Below are positions 43,894-52,982 of a stretch of 64,000 nucleotides of DNA, one piece after another. The notes under the pieces are model-generated. The model saw only the letters and a program-made list of their open reading frames with translations. It did no database searches and was not told the DNA's origin. The stretch's first letter is position 1; each line of letters starts with the position of its first letter. Both the position numbers and the translations under genes were made by a program. The stretch is from Verrucomicrobiaceae bacterium (GTDB lineage Bacteria > Verrucomicrobiota > Verrucomicrobiia > Verrucomicrobiales > Verrucomicrobiaceae), in NCBI GenBank assembly GCA_024232965.1, contig JACKQF010000001.1, positions 930,001-994,000 of the forward strand, in the 5' to 3' direction.

Positions 43894-44892
43894 CTAACGC
43901 ACCATCATCCACAGCGCGCTGGCACCGTGGCCGGGTGGAAAATCGATAGGCGTGCCGAGTTTCAGGTAATCGGCTGCACGGCGTTTGGTCTTGATGCAAA
44001 GGCGGGCCATTTTTTCCAGCGCCATCACGTCGAGCTTCGTGCAATTGGTGGAAAGCAGCACGGCGCACTTCGTCGCAGCGACGTCGATGGCTCCATTGAT
44101 GAGTTCTTCGTAGTCGTGCTCAGCCTGCCAGCGGCGACCGTTGGCGCTGCGGGAAAAGGTCGGGGGATCGAGGATGATCGCGTCAAATCGTTCCCCTCGT
44201 GTCGCCAGCTTCGGTAGCAGTTCCAGGGTGTCATCCACAACAAAACGATGCCCAACAGCGGGAAGATCGTTCAGCGCCAGGTTTTGTTTGCCGCGTTCGA
44301 GGGATTTGCGGGACAGATCGACGCTCAAGGTTTCCGCTCCAACCTGCGCGGCCACCACTGAGAAACTGCAGGTATAGGCAAAGGTATTGAGCAGCCGTTT
44401 GGGCCGCAGGGCTTGGATTTTGGCTCGGTTTAGCCGTTGATCCAGAAACAAGCCATGACTGTAGCCAGCACCGAAATCCAGGCCGTACCGAATCCTGGTC
44501 TCGGTCACTGTCGTCGTCAGTGGTAGAGTCGCATCTCCGCTGCGCAGCTCTGGGCTGACTCGATCCGCGTTCTGCGTTGGCATGAACCGGGTGAATACCC
44601 GTGCTGGGTTCCAGCCGGAGGTCGCGCAGTAGGCTTCCATGCCAGTGAGGAGATCTGCCAGTGTTGACTCGCTCTTATAAGACAGCAGCACGTCCTCGGC
44701 CAAACGCTCCGCCCAGCCACCGGAGCTGGAGCCCAAGCGATGCGCATTCGTTCCTGCTGCGGCAAAGGCGTCGAATTGGCTTTGATCAAGCCACACCACT
44801 GGCCGAGAAGAGGAGGGATGGCTGGGGAGGGATTGCACGCAGCCTACCTGCCGCAGGATGGGGACGGGATCAACGGTTGACTCCAAAATCAA
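43894..44892 (-). CDS. SAM-dependent rRNA methyltransferase, RlmI/RlmK-like
   Basis: A 332-residue class I methyltransferase of the group that modifies 23S rRNA cytosine or guanine. The segments FGAGYSHGLFLDQRLNR and LLNTFAYTCSFSVVAAQ (SAM site), VDLSRKSLERGKQN and the catalytic-loop LDPPTFSRS fit the PF10672 type. An expected N-terminal PUA domain is not evident; the first 100 residues are of uncertain fold. Exact target base is not determined by sequence. Confidence 0.84.
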   Translation of the reverse strand: MILESTVDPVPILRQVGCVQSLPSHPSSSRPVVWLDQSQFDAFAAAGTNAHRLGSSSGGWAERLAEDVLLSYKSESTLADLLTGMEAYCATSGWNPARVFTRFMPTQNADRVSPELRSGDATLPLTTTVTETRIRYGLDFGAGYSHGLFLDQRLNRAKIQALRPKRLLNTFAYTCSFSVVAAQVGAETLSVDLSRKSLERGKQNLALNDLPAVGHRFVVDDTLELLPKLATRGERFDAIILDPPTFSRSANGRRWQAEHDYEELINGAIDVAATKCAVLLSTNCTKLDVMALEKMARLCIKTKRRAADYLKLGTPIDFPPGHGASALWMMVR

Positions 44893-44954
44893 CGCGTGTT
44901 GGAATATCTGGTCCGTCGATTTCTCTCATCAGTCGGAACGCGCTCACTCTCACA

Positions 44955-45920
44955 ATGTCCAAATCACCCGAAATCCCTCCCAGCGAGATCACCCCGGAAG
45001 AGACTTTTCTCAATCGTCGCTTCTTCATGAAGTCTGCCATCTGGGCGGGAACGACGGTTGCGACAACAGGACTGTATCGAACCTTTAGCCCCAGAGCCGA
45101 TGTGGAAAACACCGGCACCGCGATTGCCTCCACGGCGGATCCTTCCGTCACGAGCCATCTGCTGCCCGATGAGAAATTGAACACGTTTGAGGAAATCGCT
45201 GGATACAACAACTTCTACGAGTTCTCTACGGACAAGTCGGAGGTCGCAGCCAAGGCCAAAAACTTTGTGACCAATCCATGGTCGGTTGAAGTGACTGGGC
45301 TGGTTCAAAAGCCACGAACCTTTAATCTGGAAGAGATTCTAAAATTCGAGTCTGAGGAGCGCACTTACCGGTTCCGATGTGTGGAAGGTTGGTCAATGGT
45401 CATTCCGTGGGTGGGCTTTCCCTTGGCGAAACTGCTGAGCTTGGTAGAGCCGATGAGTGGTGCGACTCATGTGGCATTTACGTCCTATCACGACTTGAAG
45501 CAGATGCCGGATTCTGTTTTTGCTGGGATCGATTTGCCCTACGTCGAAGGACTCCGACTGGATGAGGCCATGCACCCCCTAACGCTGCTGGCTACTGGTC
45601 TTTATGGCAAGACGCTGCCCAATCAAAATGGTGCGCCAGTGCGACTGGTGGTGCCGTGGAAATATGGATTTAAGAGCATCAAGTCTGTGGTGAAAATTGA
45701 GCTCACGGACAAGGAGCCGCCAACGACTTGGAATTTGGCCAATGCCCGCGAGTACGGATTTTACTCCAACGTGAATCCGACCGTCGATCACCCTCGCTGG
45801 TCCCAAGCGCGGGAACGGCGGATCGGCGAAGGTGGGACTCGCGAGACCCTGATGTTCAATGGCTATGCCGATCAGGTGGCGAGTTTGTATGCAGGAATGG
45901 ACCTGCGCAAAAATTTTTGA
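44955..45920 (+). CDS. msrP: Protein-methionine-sulfoxide reductase catalytic subunit MsrP (YedY)
   Basis: The molybdopterin enzyme that repairs oxidised methionines in periplasmic proteins. The start MSKSPEIPPSEITPEE leads to a twin-arginine signal NRRFFMKSAIW (Arg21-Arg22), so it is exported folded by Tat. The Mo-ligand Cys142 lies in YRFRCVEGWSMVIPW. LYGKTLPNQNGAPVRLVVPWKYGFKS is the conserved C-terminal part (shown here in two motifs, NQNGAPVRLV and PWKYGFKSIK). At 321 residues it is of normal length. msrQ follows after four bases and supplies electrons. Confidence 0.96.
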   Translation: MSKSPEIPPSEITPEETFLNRRFFMKSAIWAGTTVATTGLYRTFSPRADVENTGTAIASTADPSVTSHLLPDEKLNTFEEIAGYNNFYEFSTDKSEVAAKAKNFVTNPWSVEVTGLVQKPRTFNLEEILKFESEERTYRFRCVEGWSMVIPWVGFPLAKLLSLVEPMSGATHVAFTSYHDLKQMPDSVFAGIDLPYVEGLRLDEAMHPLTLLATGLYGKTLPNQNGAPVRLVVPWKYGFKSIKSVVKIELTDKEPPTTWNLANAREYGFYSNVNPTVDHPRWSQARERRIGEGGTRETLMFNGYADQVASLYAGMDLRKNF

Positions 45921-45924
45921 TTCC

Positions 45925-46521
45925 ATGACTTTCATCTCCGACTCCCGCTTTCATCGCCAGCTACTTCTGGTCAACGGACTGCTTCCCGCAGTGTTCATCG
46001 TCTTTGATCATTGGCGTGGCGAATTGGGTGCAAACCCCGTCGAATTCGTGACCCGCGCCACTGGCGTGCTAGCGCTGATTTTCATGGTGCTAACTCTTTT
46101 GGTCACACCGCTCCGCAAGCTTTTTGGATGGAATTGGTTGCTCAAACAACGCCGACTCATCGGGCTCTATGCGTTCTTTTATGGGGTCGCGCATTTGCTC
46201 ACCTACATCGCAGGAGATCGCGACTGGCAGCTATTGAGCGTTCCTGATGATGTGCTGAAGCGGCCGTTTATCGCCGTGGGAATGATCAGCTTTCTGCTGA
46301 TGGTGCCACTGGCGGCGACGTCCACCAACGCGATGATCAAAAAGATGGGCGGCAAGCGCTGGAATCAATTGCATCGACTGACCTATCTGATCGCCATCGG
46401 TGGTGTGGTTCACTACTACATGATCGTGAAGTCAGACATCACCTACCCATTGGCCTTTGCCATCGCGGTTGGTTTGCTGTTGGCCTATCGATTGGCGGTG
46501 CAGATTCGAAAGGTGGCCTAA
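45925..46521 (+). CDS. msrQ: Heme-binding membrane subunit MsrQ (YedZ)
   Basis: A 198-residue integral membrane protein of the ferric-reductase-like family that passes electrons from the quinone pool to MsrP. Family marks are TGVLALIFMVLTLLVTPLR, RRLIGLYAFFYGVAHL and WNQLHRLTYLIAIGGVVHY, with the conserved heme-ligand histidines in GVAHL, LHRL and VVHYY. About six hydrophobic helices. Its stop overlaps that of the convergent alcohol dehydrogenase gene by four bases. Confidence 0.95.
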   Translation: MTFISDSRFHRQLLLVNGLLPAVFIVFDHWRGELGANPVEFVTRATGVLALIFMVLTLLVTPLRKLFGWNWLLKQRRLIGLYAFFYGVAHLLTYIAGDRDWQLLSVPDDVLKRPFIAVGMISFLLMVPLAATSTNAMIKKMGGKRWNQLHRLTYLIAIGGVVHYYMIVKSDITYPLAFAIAVGLLLAYRLAVQIRKVA

Positions 46522-47504
46522 CGGGTCACGACCGCTTTGATGACGCCAGAGCCTGGCTGCAACCACTTGGCCATGGCGGCCGGCAGATCTTGAAAATCGC
46601 TGCGGTGAGAGATCCACGGCGTCGTGTCGATGCGGCCTGTGTCGATCAGATCGAGGATGCGGGGGAAGTCGCTGGATTGAGCGTTGCGGCTGGCGATCAG
46701 GGTCAGTTCACGTCGGTGGAAGAGCGGGTCATCCAACAGCACGGGTTCTTTGGTGATGCCGACATAGACGACGCGGCCAGTGAACTTTGCATGGTGAATG
46801 GCCTGCGCCATGCAGTGAGCGTTGCCCGTCGCGTCGAAGATGACTTGGGCTTGGAATCCGGGTGGCAATTCATTGACCACCTTGGTGCCAGGGTAATGTT
46901 GCTCAACGAACTGGCGACGGTCCGCATTGAGCTCCAGCACAGTGATCTGCTGTGTAATAAGGCGGGCGAATTCGAGGACGGTCAGCCCGATGGGACCTGC
47001 GCCAACGATGAGGACATCCTCGTCCTCCGTTAGCGCGGAACGATTCACCGCGTGACAACCGATGGCGAGGGTTTCAACCAGCGCGAGTTGCTCAAAGCTC
47101 AATCCGGGGTGCGGATGCAGTTTGTGTGCTGGTAGGATGATGCGCTCACGCATTCCTCCGTCGCTGTGGACGCCGAGGACGGAGAGCGTCTCGCAGCAAT
47201 TGGTGCGGCCCTGAATGCAGGCATGGCAGTGCCCGCAATTGAGATAGGGCTCCACGCTGCATGGGTCGCCTGATTTGAGGTGCGTCACGTCGCTGCCAAT
47301 GCCCAGTACTTCGACGCCGAGTTCATGTCCGAGGATTCGCGGGAACTGAATGAAGGGCATCTTGCCCAGGTAGCCGCTGAAGTCGGTGCCGCAGATGCCG
47401 ATGGCCTTGATTTCGACGAGGGCTTGACCTGGGGCTGGCATGGCGGCCTCGGGTAGAGTGATCCATTCAAAAGTCTGCGCAGCGGTGAGGGAGAGAGCTT
47501 GCAT
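46518..47504 (-). CDS. Zinc-dependent medium-chain alcohol/polyol dehydrogenase
   Basis: A 328-residue MDR-superfamily dehydrogenase. The catalytic zinc site is GICGTDFSGYLG with GHELGVEV; the structural zinc loop is CGHCHACIQGRTNCC with four Cys; the NAD-binding site is VLIVGAGPIGLT. The family reads as sorbitol, threonine or galactitol dehydrogenase-like; the substrate cannot be settled. Possible links to sugar metabolism with xylA are only positional. Confidence 0.9.
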   Translation of the reverse strand: MQALSLTAAQTFEWITLPEAAMPAPGQALVEIKAIGICGTDFSGYLGKMPFIQFPRILGHELGVEVLGIGSDVTHLKSGDPCSVEPYLNCGHCHACIQGRTNCCETLSVLGVHSDGGMRERIILPAHKLHPHPGLSFEQLALVETLAIGCHAVNRSALTEDEDVLIVGAGPIGLTVLEFARLITQQITVLELNADRRQFVEQHYPGTKVVNELPPGFQAQVIFDATGNAHCMAQAIHHAKFTGRVVYVGITKEPVLLDDPLFHRRELTLIASRNAQSSDFPRILDLIDTGRIDTTPWISHRSDFQDLPAAMAKWLQPGSGVIKAVVTR

Positions 47505-47517
47505 GGGTTGGGGGCGT

Positions 47518-48069
47518 TTACGAAGTGGCTAATTGCAGCAAAGCCATGACGCTCATACCATCGCGAATCCTGCCGTCTTTGGCCATGGCGATGGCTTCGC
47601 TAAGCGGGACGCGGCGCACCTGCAATTTCTCGGTGTCTTCGGGATTCGCCTCCGCCTGGGTAATGCCACGCGCAACGTAGAGATAGGCCTTTTCGTTGGT
47701 GACAGAATTCGAGAGTTGGATGCCGGAGAGAATCATCTCATAGCTCTCCGCAATCAGGCCGGTCTCTTCGAGAAGTTCGCGCTTCGCACAATCGAGCAGG
47801 TCTTCGCCCTCGGGGCATCCGCCTTCAGGGATCTCCCACTCATAAAGATTGTGGGTGTAGCGGTATTGCCCGACTAGCCAGGTATGGTCTTCGTCATCAA
47901 TCGGAATCACGCCAACGGCGCGGTTTTTGTATTCTACGACCCCGTAGATGCCGGGGCCACCAGCGGGATTCAAGACTTGATCCTCGCGAATGCGGATCCA
48001 CGGATTGTCGTAGGCGATCCTGGTGCTGAGAGTGGTCCAGGGATTGGTCAGATCGTCGGGCGAATTCAC
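47518..48069 (-). CDS. NUDIX hydrolase, ADP-ribose pyrophosphatase-like
   Basis: A 183-residue pyrophosphohydrolase with an intact NUDIX box: GGCPEGEDLLDCAKRELL followed by EETGL, matching the Gx5Ex7REUxEExGU pattern. The GTG at VNSPDDLTNPW is chosen because it overlaps the stop of the upstream gene as GTGA; a longer frame reaching further upstream overlaps the coding sequence of that gene. Substrate may be ADP-ribose or a nucleoside-diphosphate sugar. Confidence 0.9.
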   Translation of the reverse strand: MNSPDDLTNPWTTLSTRIAYDNPWIRIREDQVLNPAGGPGIYGVVEYKNRAVGVIPIDDEDHTWLVGQYRYTHNLYEWEIPEGGCPEGEDLLDCAKRELLEETGLIAESYEMILSGIQLSNSVTNEKAYLYVARGITQAEANPEDTEKLQVRRVPLSEAIAMAKDGRIRDGMSVMALLQLATS

Positions 48070-48746
48070 TTGGATGGGGCAGGGGCGATTGAGCGGAGCT
48101 GGAGACCTGTGGTGGTAACCTCGATGTGCTGAATGGCGCGCAACGTCGGGGCGAGTGAATCGATTTTTCGGTAAGGCGCTACCCAAGGCCAGATCTGCAT
48201 GTTGTCCACGACGCCATCGGGCACGGTCTTGCCCGGCACGGTGAGGGAGGTGAGCTTGGCATCAGGACCTTCGCCTTTAATGATGTCGATGGTGTAGCCA
48301 GCCTCCCCATTCAAGTAGCGTGGTGGTTCCCAGAATTTCAGGCGCTTGATCGGCAAGCTCACATCCGCGATCAAGGTCTTGCTGGCAGGATCGGCGCGTT
48401 TTACCCGCACCAACTTTGCATAGCTACCGTAGCCGGTGTCTGGGGCGATGGCGATCAGGGTGTTGATCTCTTCGATGGTGAGATCAAGCGTCGCCTCACG
48501 GTTTTCCATCGCTGCTTTCCCAAAATCACTGAGTCGGGCGTTGAGCGCGGTCGTGTCGCTGGCAGGAATCTCTGGCCAGGTGACAGCTTGATCGACGGTG
48601 ATGGTGTCGAGGAGTCGGTTTTGCTCAAACAAAGTGTAAGCGCTCCAACTGATGATACCGCCAAAAATGATGATGGCAGCCAGCATGATGAAGCAGCCGT
48701 AACCGGGATTAAATTCGGCGGTGGGTTCTTTTTGAGTTCGGGCCAT
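48066..48746 (-). CDS. Single-pass membrane protein of unknown function
   Basis: A 226-residue protein starting MARTQKEPTAEFNPGYG, with one membrane helix (CFIMLAAIIIFGGIISWSAY) near the N-terminus and a soluble domain after it. No recognised domain; conserved-looking Trp/Pro features such as FWEPPRYLNG are present. The gene is coupled by a four-base overlap to the NUDIX gene and divergent from xylA. Confidence 0.65.
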   Translation of the reverse strand: MARTQKEPTAEFNPGYGCFIMLAAIIIFGGIISWSAYTLFEQNRLLDTITVDQAVTWPEIPASDTTALNARLSDFGKAAMENREATLDLTIEEINTLIAIAPDTGYGSYAKLVRVKRADPASKTLIADVSLPIKRLKFWEPPRYLNGEAGYTIDIIKGEGPDAKLTSLTVPGKTVPDGVVDNMQIWPWVAPYRKIDSLAPTLRAIQHIEVTTTGLQLRSIAPAPSK

Positions 48747-48799
48747 GGGCAGTCTCCAAGTGGCCACGTTCCAGGCCGTCGTCAACGGCATTCGTGGGC

Positions 48800-48828
48800 T
48801 TGCATGGGCTGTGTTTTTCGGCTAACTA
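48800..48828 (+). promoter_or_regulatory. Candidate sigma-70-type promoter of xylA
   Basis: TTGCAT, 17 bases, TAACTA lies 68 bases before the xylA start. The layout closely resembles the TTGCAA-N17-TAACAC element before mntH in this window. Not experimentally supported. Confidence 0.35.
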
Positions 48829-48896
48829 ACGGCCCGAAGTGCCCTGGCACCGTCGCCCCAACCCAACATCCCTCACTCCAACCGATTCGTTATCGC

Positions 48897-50213
48897 ATGA
48901 GCAAAGCTGCATTCCCTGACGTCAGTCAAATCAAGTTCGAAGGTCCAAAGTCTGACAACCCACTGGCATTTCAATACTACAATGCGGAGGAGGTGATCGA
49001 GGGGAAAACGATGAAGGATCATCTGCGGTTTTCCACCGTCTATTGGCACACGATGTGTGGTTCCGGGGCCGACATGTTTGGCAGCCCGACCGCCGTCCGC
49101 CCTTGGGATGACGGTCTTTCCGGCATGGATCAAGCCCGCGCTCGGGTCCCCGTGTTCTTCGAGTTCTGCGAAAAGTTAGGGACACCGTTTTACGCCTTTC
49201 ACGACCGCGACATCGCTCCCCACGGCGCAAGTCTGAAGGAATCCAATGCCTGGCTGGATGAGATCGTCAAGCTGCTGAAACAAGGCCAAGACAGCACCGG
49301 CCTGAAACTGCTCTGGGGCACGGCCCAGCTTTTTGTGCACCCGCGTTTCATGCACGGCGCGGCGACCAGTTGCAACGCAGACGTCTTTGCCTTTGCCGCA
49401 GCGCAGGTCAAAAAGGCGATGGAAGTGACGCACGAACTCGGTGGCGAAGGCTACACCTTCTGGGGCGGTCGCGAGGGCTACTCCACCCTCTGGAATACGG
49501 ACATGAAACGTGAGCTGGATCACTTGGCCAAGTTCCTGCACATGGCGGTCGACTATAAGAAGGAGATCGGTTTCAAAGGGCAATTCTACATCGAGCCCAA
49601 ACCCAAAGAGCCCACCAAACATCAGTATGACTCCGACGCGGCCGCCTGCTTGAACTTCCTCCGCGAATACGGTCTTTTGGAGCACTTTAAGCTGAACCTC
49701 GAAACCAACCACGCGACGCTCGCAGGCCACACGATGCAGCATGAGATGGAAGTCGCAGGTGCCGCTGGTGCCCTGGGAAGCATGGATGCCAACACGGGCG
49801 ACCTCTTGCTCGGTTGGGATACGGATCAGTTCCCGACCGATCTCTACATGACCACGCAGTGCATGCTTTCCATGCTGAAGTATGGCGGCCTCAAGACCGG
49901 TGGGGTGAATTTTGACGCAAAGGTGCGTCGCGAAAGCTTTGAGCCGATCGACCTCTTCTATGCCCACATCGGCGGCATGGATGCCTTTGCACGAGGCCTC
50001 AAAATCGCCGCAGCGATCCGTGCCGATGGGAAGCTAGATGGCTTCCTGAAGCAGCGCTACTCCTCCTGGGACAGTGGCATCGGTGCGGAGATCGAAGCGG
50101 GCAAGGCTGGATTCAAAGAGCTGGAGGCCTACATGCTTGAGAAGGGCGAAGCCAATGCCAACGTCAGTGGTCGCCAGGAATTCCTGGAGAACCTCATCAA
50201 CCGCTACATTTAA
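48897..50213 (+). CDS. xylA: Xylose isomerase
   Basis: Interconverts D-xylose and D-xylulose (also glucose and fructose). The ATG at MSKAAFPDVSQIKFEGP gives 438 residues, the longer class II form. Diagnostic motifs: catalytic FHDRDIAP, TFWGGREGY, YIEPKPKEPTKHQYD with metal-ligand Glu, LNLETNHATLAGH and DANTGD. No xylulokinase or xylose transporter is adjacent, so it may act in a scattered pathway. It is followed by a hairpin terminator. Confidence 0.97.
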   Translation: MSKAAFPDVSQIKFEGPKSDNPLAFQYYNAEEVIEGKTMKDHLRFSTVYWHTMCGSGADMFGSPTAVRPWDDGLSGMDQARARVPVFFEFCEKLGTPFYAFHDRDIAPHGASLKESNAWLDEIVKLLKQGQDSTGLKLLWGTAQLFVHPRFMHGAATSCNADVFAFAAAQVKKAMEVTHELGGEGYTFWGGREGYSTLWNTDMKRELDHLAKFLHMAVDYKKEIGFKGQFYIEPKPKEPTKHQYDSDAAACLNFLREYGLLEHFKLNLETNHATLAGHTMQHEMEVAGAAGALGSMDANTGDLLLGWDTDQFPTDLYMTTQCMLSMLKYGGLKTGGVNFDAKVRRESFEPIDLFYAHIGGMDAFARGLKIAAAIRADGKLDGFLKQRYSSWDSGIGAEIEAGKAGFKELEAYMLEKGEANANVSGRQEFLENLINRYI

Positions 50214-50239
50214 TCGGAAACATCCGCATCGTTATCCAG

Positions 50240-50271
50240 TGCGCCGGGTCTCGTGCCCGGCGCATTTGTTT
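50240..50271 (+). terminator. Intrinsic terminator downstream of xylA
   Basis: A 9-bp GC-rich stem (TGCGCCGGG/CCCGGCGCA) with a 7-base loop, followed by TTTGTTT, starting 27 bases after the xylA stop. It separates xylA from the next gene. Confidence 0.78.
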
Positions 50272-50295
50272 CAACCTCAGTCATCCTGCTCACTC

Positions 50296-51564
50296 ATGAA
50301 CCGTCGCCAATTCGTCACCAGTAGTTTCATCGCCACACTCAGTTCCGCGCTCGCCACTGCCGCTCAAGGTAAGCCTGGTAAACTGTTGCTGCGCTCATCC
50401 TGGCAGACGGTGAATATAGGCGACATCGCTCATACGCCGGGTGTTTTGGCCTTGCTGGAAAAGCATCTGCCAGAGGTTGAGGTGAGGTTGTGGCCCAGCA
50501 ACGTGGGCAATGGTGTGGCCGAGATGCTCCAGAAGCGTTTCCCCAAACTGATCATCGTGCAGGGCGCAGCGGCCTTGAAGCAAGCCTTCGCGGAGTGTGA
50601 TTTTTTGTTGCACGGCTCGGGCCCTTCGCTGGTTGCGGAAAAGGACGTCGTAAAGTGGGCGGAGGCGACCGGGAAGCCATATGGCGTCTATGGAATTACG
50701 GTTGCGAATCAAGGCAGCACGTCCACCGCGCCCGCATCTGACAAGGTGATCAATCACACCATTAAGGTCCTCAGCGGTGCCCAGTTTGTGTATTTCCGCG
50801 ACAGTGTTTCCTTGGGCGTTGCCAAGACCAGAGGCTGCACCTGCCCGATCCTGGAGTTCGGTCCCGATGGCGCGTTTGCGGTCGATCTTCGGGATGATGA
50901 GAAGGCGGAGGCGTTCCTGAAGGAGAATGGCCTCGAGGCCGGAAAATTCATGTGCTGTATCCCACGGTACCGCTACACGCCTTATTGGACGATCCCCAGC
51001 AAGAAGGCCGCGATGGACGAAAAGAAGGATGCGCGCAATCAGGCGATGAAGGAGCACGACCACGCGCAACTGCGCCAGGGCATCATTGAGGTCGTGCGAC
51101 AGACGGACCTGAAGGTGCTGGTCTGCCCGGAGGATCAGACGCAGATGGCCATCGGTAAGGAGATGCTCTTTGATCCGCTGCCCGACGATGTGAAGGCCAA
51201 GGTGGTGTGGCGTTCGAATTATTGGCTCACCGGCGAGGCCGTCAGCGTCTACGTCCGCAGCGCGGGATTGTTTGGCAACGAGATGCACAGCCCGATCATG
51301 TGCATCGGCAACGGCATCCCCGCGATCGTCTGCCGCTGGGCGGAGCAAACAAGCAAGGGCATGATGTGGAAAGACATCGGCCTGGGCGAGTGGCTCTTCG
51401 ATCTGGACAACGAAGAAGATGTCCAACGCATCACCCCAGCCATTCTCGCGATGGCAAAGGATCCTGAAGGCGCCAAAGCTCTCGCCGCCAAAGGCCGCGC
51501 CTTTGTCGAACAACGCCAGAAGGAAAGCATGGCAGAAGTCGGTCGCGCTTTGCAAAAAGGCTGA
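50296..51564 (+). CDS. Polysaccharide pyruvyl transferase-like protein with Tat-type signal
   Basis: A 422-residue protein. The N-terminus MNRRQFVTSSFIATLSSALA carries a twin-arginine motif, so it is probably exported folded. The body has the polysaccharide pyruvyl transferase pattern: NIGDIAHTPGVLALLEKH near the N-terminus, DFLLHGSGPSLVAEKDVV, and a C-terminal GLFGNEMHSPIMCIGNGIP. Enzymes of this family (CsaB, WcaK-like) are normally cytoplasmic and add ketal pyruvate to sugars using phosphoenolpyruvate. An exported form would need another donor or role. Verrucomicrobial and planctomycete genomes often carry such proteins of unknown function. Confidence 0.75.
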   Translation: MNRRQFVTSSFIATLSSALATAAQGKPGKLLLRSSWQTVNIGDIAHTPGVLALLEKHLPEVEVRLWPSNVGNGVAEMLQKRFPKLIIVQGAAALKQAFAECDFLLHGSGPSLVAEKDVVKWAEATGKPYGVYGITVANQGSTSTAPASDKVINHTIKVLSGAQFVYFRDSVSLGVAKTRGCTCPILEFGPDGAFAVDLRDDEKAEAFLKENGLEAGKFMCCIPRYRYTPYWTIPSKKAAMDEKKDARNQAMKEHDHAQLRQGIIEVVRQTDLKVLVCPEDQTQMAIGKEMLFDPLPDDVKAKVVWRSNYWLTGEAVSVYVRSAGLFGNEMHSPIMCIGNGIPAIVCRWAEQTSKGMMWKDIGLGEWLFDLDNEEDVQRITPAILAMAKDPEGAKALAAKGRAFVEQRQKESMAEVGRALQKG

Positions 51565-51772
51565 GCACGTCACCGCGGGGCATCTCCAGATGTCAGCGAA
51601 AAGCGGACCCAGACTCTTCCAGTCGCGATTTGCGTTCATCTAGGTCATCTATTCCAAAGTTTTGAGAGCCTCGGTTTCATCACCAAAGAGCCCGCCAACG
51701 GATCCCGAATCCACTGGTCACGCTTATATCGGCAGGACTTGGCGTGACCGACGACGGTTCACGCTTGACGTT
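51565..51772. other. Intergenic region upstream of the DUF1963 lipoprotein gene
   Basis: About 200 bases. The only structure noticed is a perfect 8-bp inverted repeat GGTCACGC/GCGTGACC at 51716-51723 and 51742-51749, 24 bases before the ATG, with an 18-base spacer and no U-tract. It may be an operator. Confidence 0.35.
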
Positions 51773-52765
51773 ATGCTGAGACTATACACAGTCGCAATTC
51801 TATGTTTGTTGGTCGCCTGTGGAGAAAACCAACAGGAAAGCTCTACCATGCCTGTTACCCACCACGAGTTGGTCAATCTCGAGCACTGGGCAAAGGTTTT
51901 CCCATTGGTTACCTTTGAGCAGAAGCAGGGAAACCGGCAATTCAACACAACCAAGCGGGGGGATCCTCTCGATCTTTGGAAAGCTCGAGGAAGCATCATC
52001 ACAAGTCCAGCTGATCTCTGTGAGATTGAACTGTCCCGACAGCGGGCGGCAGAGACCCATGATTTGGGGGAGCGTGTGCACTCGCACATATTTCTGTGGA
52101 AGACGGGCGAACCGGAAAAGCCTTATCTCACAAAAGTCGGGGGGACGCCATTTCGGCCGGCCTCACGCGTTTGGCCAAAGAGCTCCGATGGTGCCCTCAT
52201 GACTTTTGTCGTGCAGTTTTGCTTCGCCGATTCCAAGGAGATTCTGCCTTATCCGACTCCAGGCGACGTGATGTTAGTATTCATGTCTGACTCTGAGGCT
52301 TTTTATGGCGCTGAGAACGATATCCATATCGAGTGGTCCGATCTCACCATTGACCAGCCCCTGGGGAGCGACGCCTGCCCGAAAGCACAGTGGACGGTTC
52401 CTTCCCTCACCGGTGTCCTTCACCGAACATTCGAATATCCGGAAAGCTGGAAGATATTCAATGCCTTAGGACACTACCAACCGTATCTGTTTGACACGAC
52501 TCAAAGCACCAAGATATCGACAGAAACTCACTTCATACAAGGCGATCCCAGCAAACCAGGTCAAAAGCTGCTGTGCGTTCTGAGTTCGATTCGCCCCACC
52601 GAACGCTGGCCGTTTGTTGACTTGGAGCGGCTTCCGAAGAATCGGGGTGAGAACGAAAACCACAGTGGTTGGGGGAAGTATGAAATGAGTTTTGGGGATG
52701 CCGGATGTATCTATTTTTTCATTGATAGGAGCGGCAGAATTTCGTGGTCATGTGATTCCTACTAA
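51773..52765 (+). CDS. Lipoprotein with DUF1963/YwqG-like domain
   Basis: A 330-residue protein beginning MLRLYTVAILCLLVACGEN, a short signal with lipobox (Cys16). The body matches the DUF1963 (YwqG-like) layout: VGGTPFRP, then VWPKSSDGALMTFVVQFCF, PGDVMLVFMSD and later EWSDL. The function of the domain is unknown; in other bacteria it is mostly cytoplasmic. The DNA is more AT-rich than the neighbours, which hints at transfer. No operon partner on the same strand. Confidence 0.72.
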   Translation: MLRLYTVAILCLLVACGENQQESSTMPVTHHELVNLEHWAKVFPLVTFEQKQGNRQFNTTKRGDPLDLWKARGSIITSPADLCEIELSRQRAAETHDLGERVHSHIFLWKTGEPEKPYLTKVGGTPFRPASRVWPKSSDGALMTFVVQFCFADSKEILPYPTPGDVMLVFMSDSEAFYGAENDIHIEWSDLTIDQPLGSDACPKAQWTVPSLTGVLHRTFEYPESWKIFNALGHYQPYLFDTTQSTKISTETHFIQGDPSKPGQKLLCVLSSIRPTERWPFVDLERLPKNRGENENHSGWGKYEMSFGDAGCIYFFIDRSGRISWSCDSY

Positions 52766-52982
52766 ACGATGACCGCTAAGTTGGCCTAGAGTCGCGGCGC
52801 TAGCGGTGCGGATAAGTGGGGGGCGTGACCCGCCGTGCCACCAACGCTAGTCACAATGTTGGTCTCTTGCCTTGCAGCAATAGCGACATCATCGATGGCG
52901 AAGTGATTCCTCAGAGACTGCCGGTAGGAAGTCACTCTCGTGGTGGCGTTGCTTGCTCTGGCGCTTATTTCTTGCTGCGGGC
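52766..52982. other. Intergenic region between convergent DUF1963 and waaA genes
   Basis: 217 bases with no feature I can support. Short open frames here have no signal, motif or start context and are not called. No hairpin of terminator quality was found. Confidence 0.4.
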
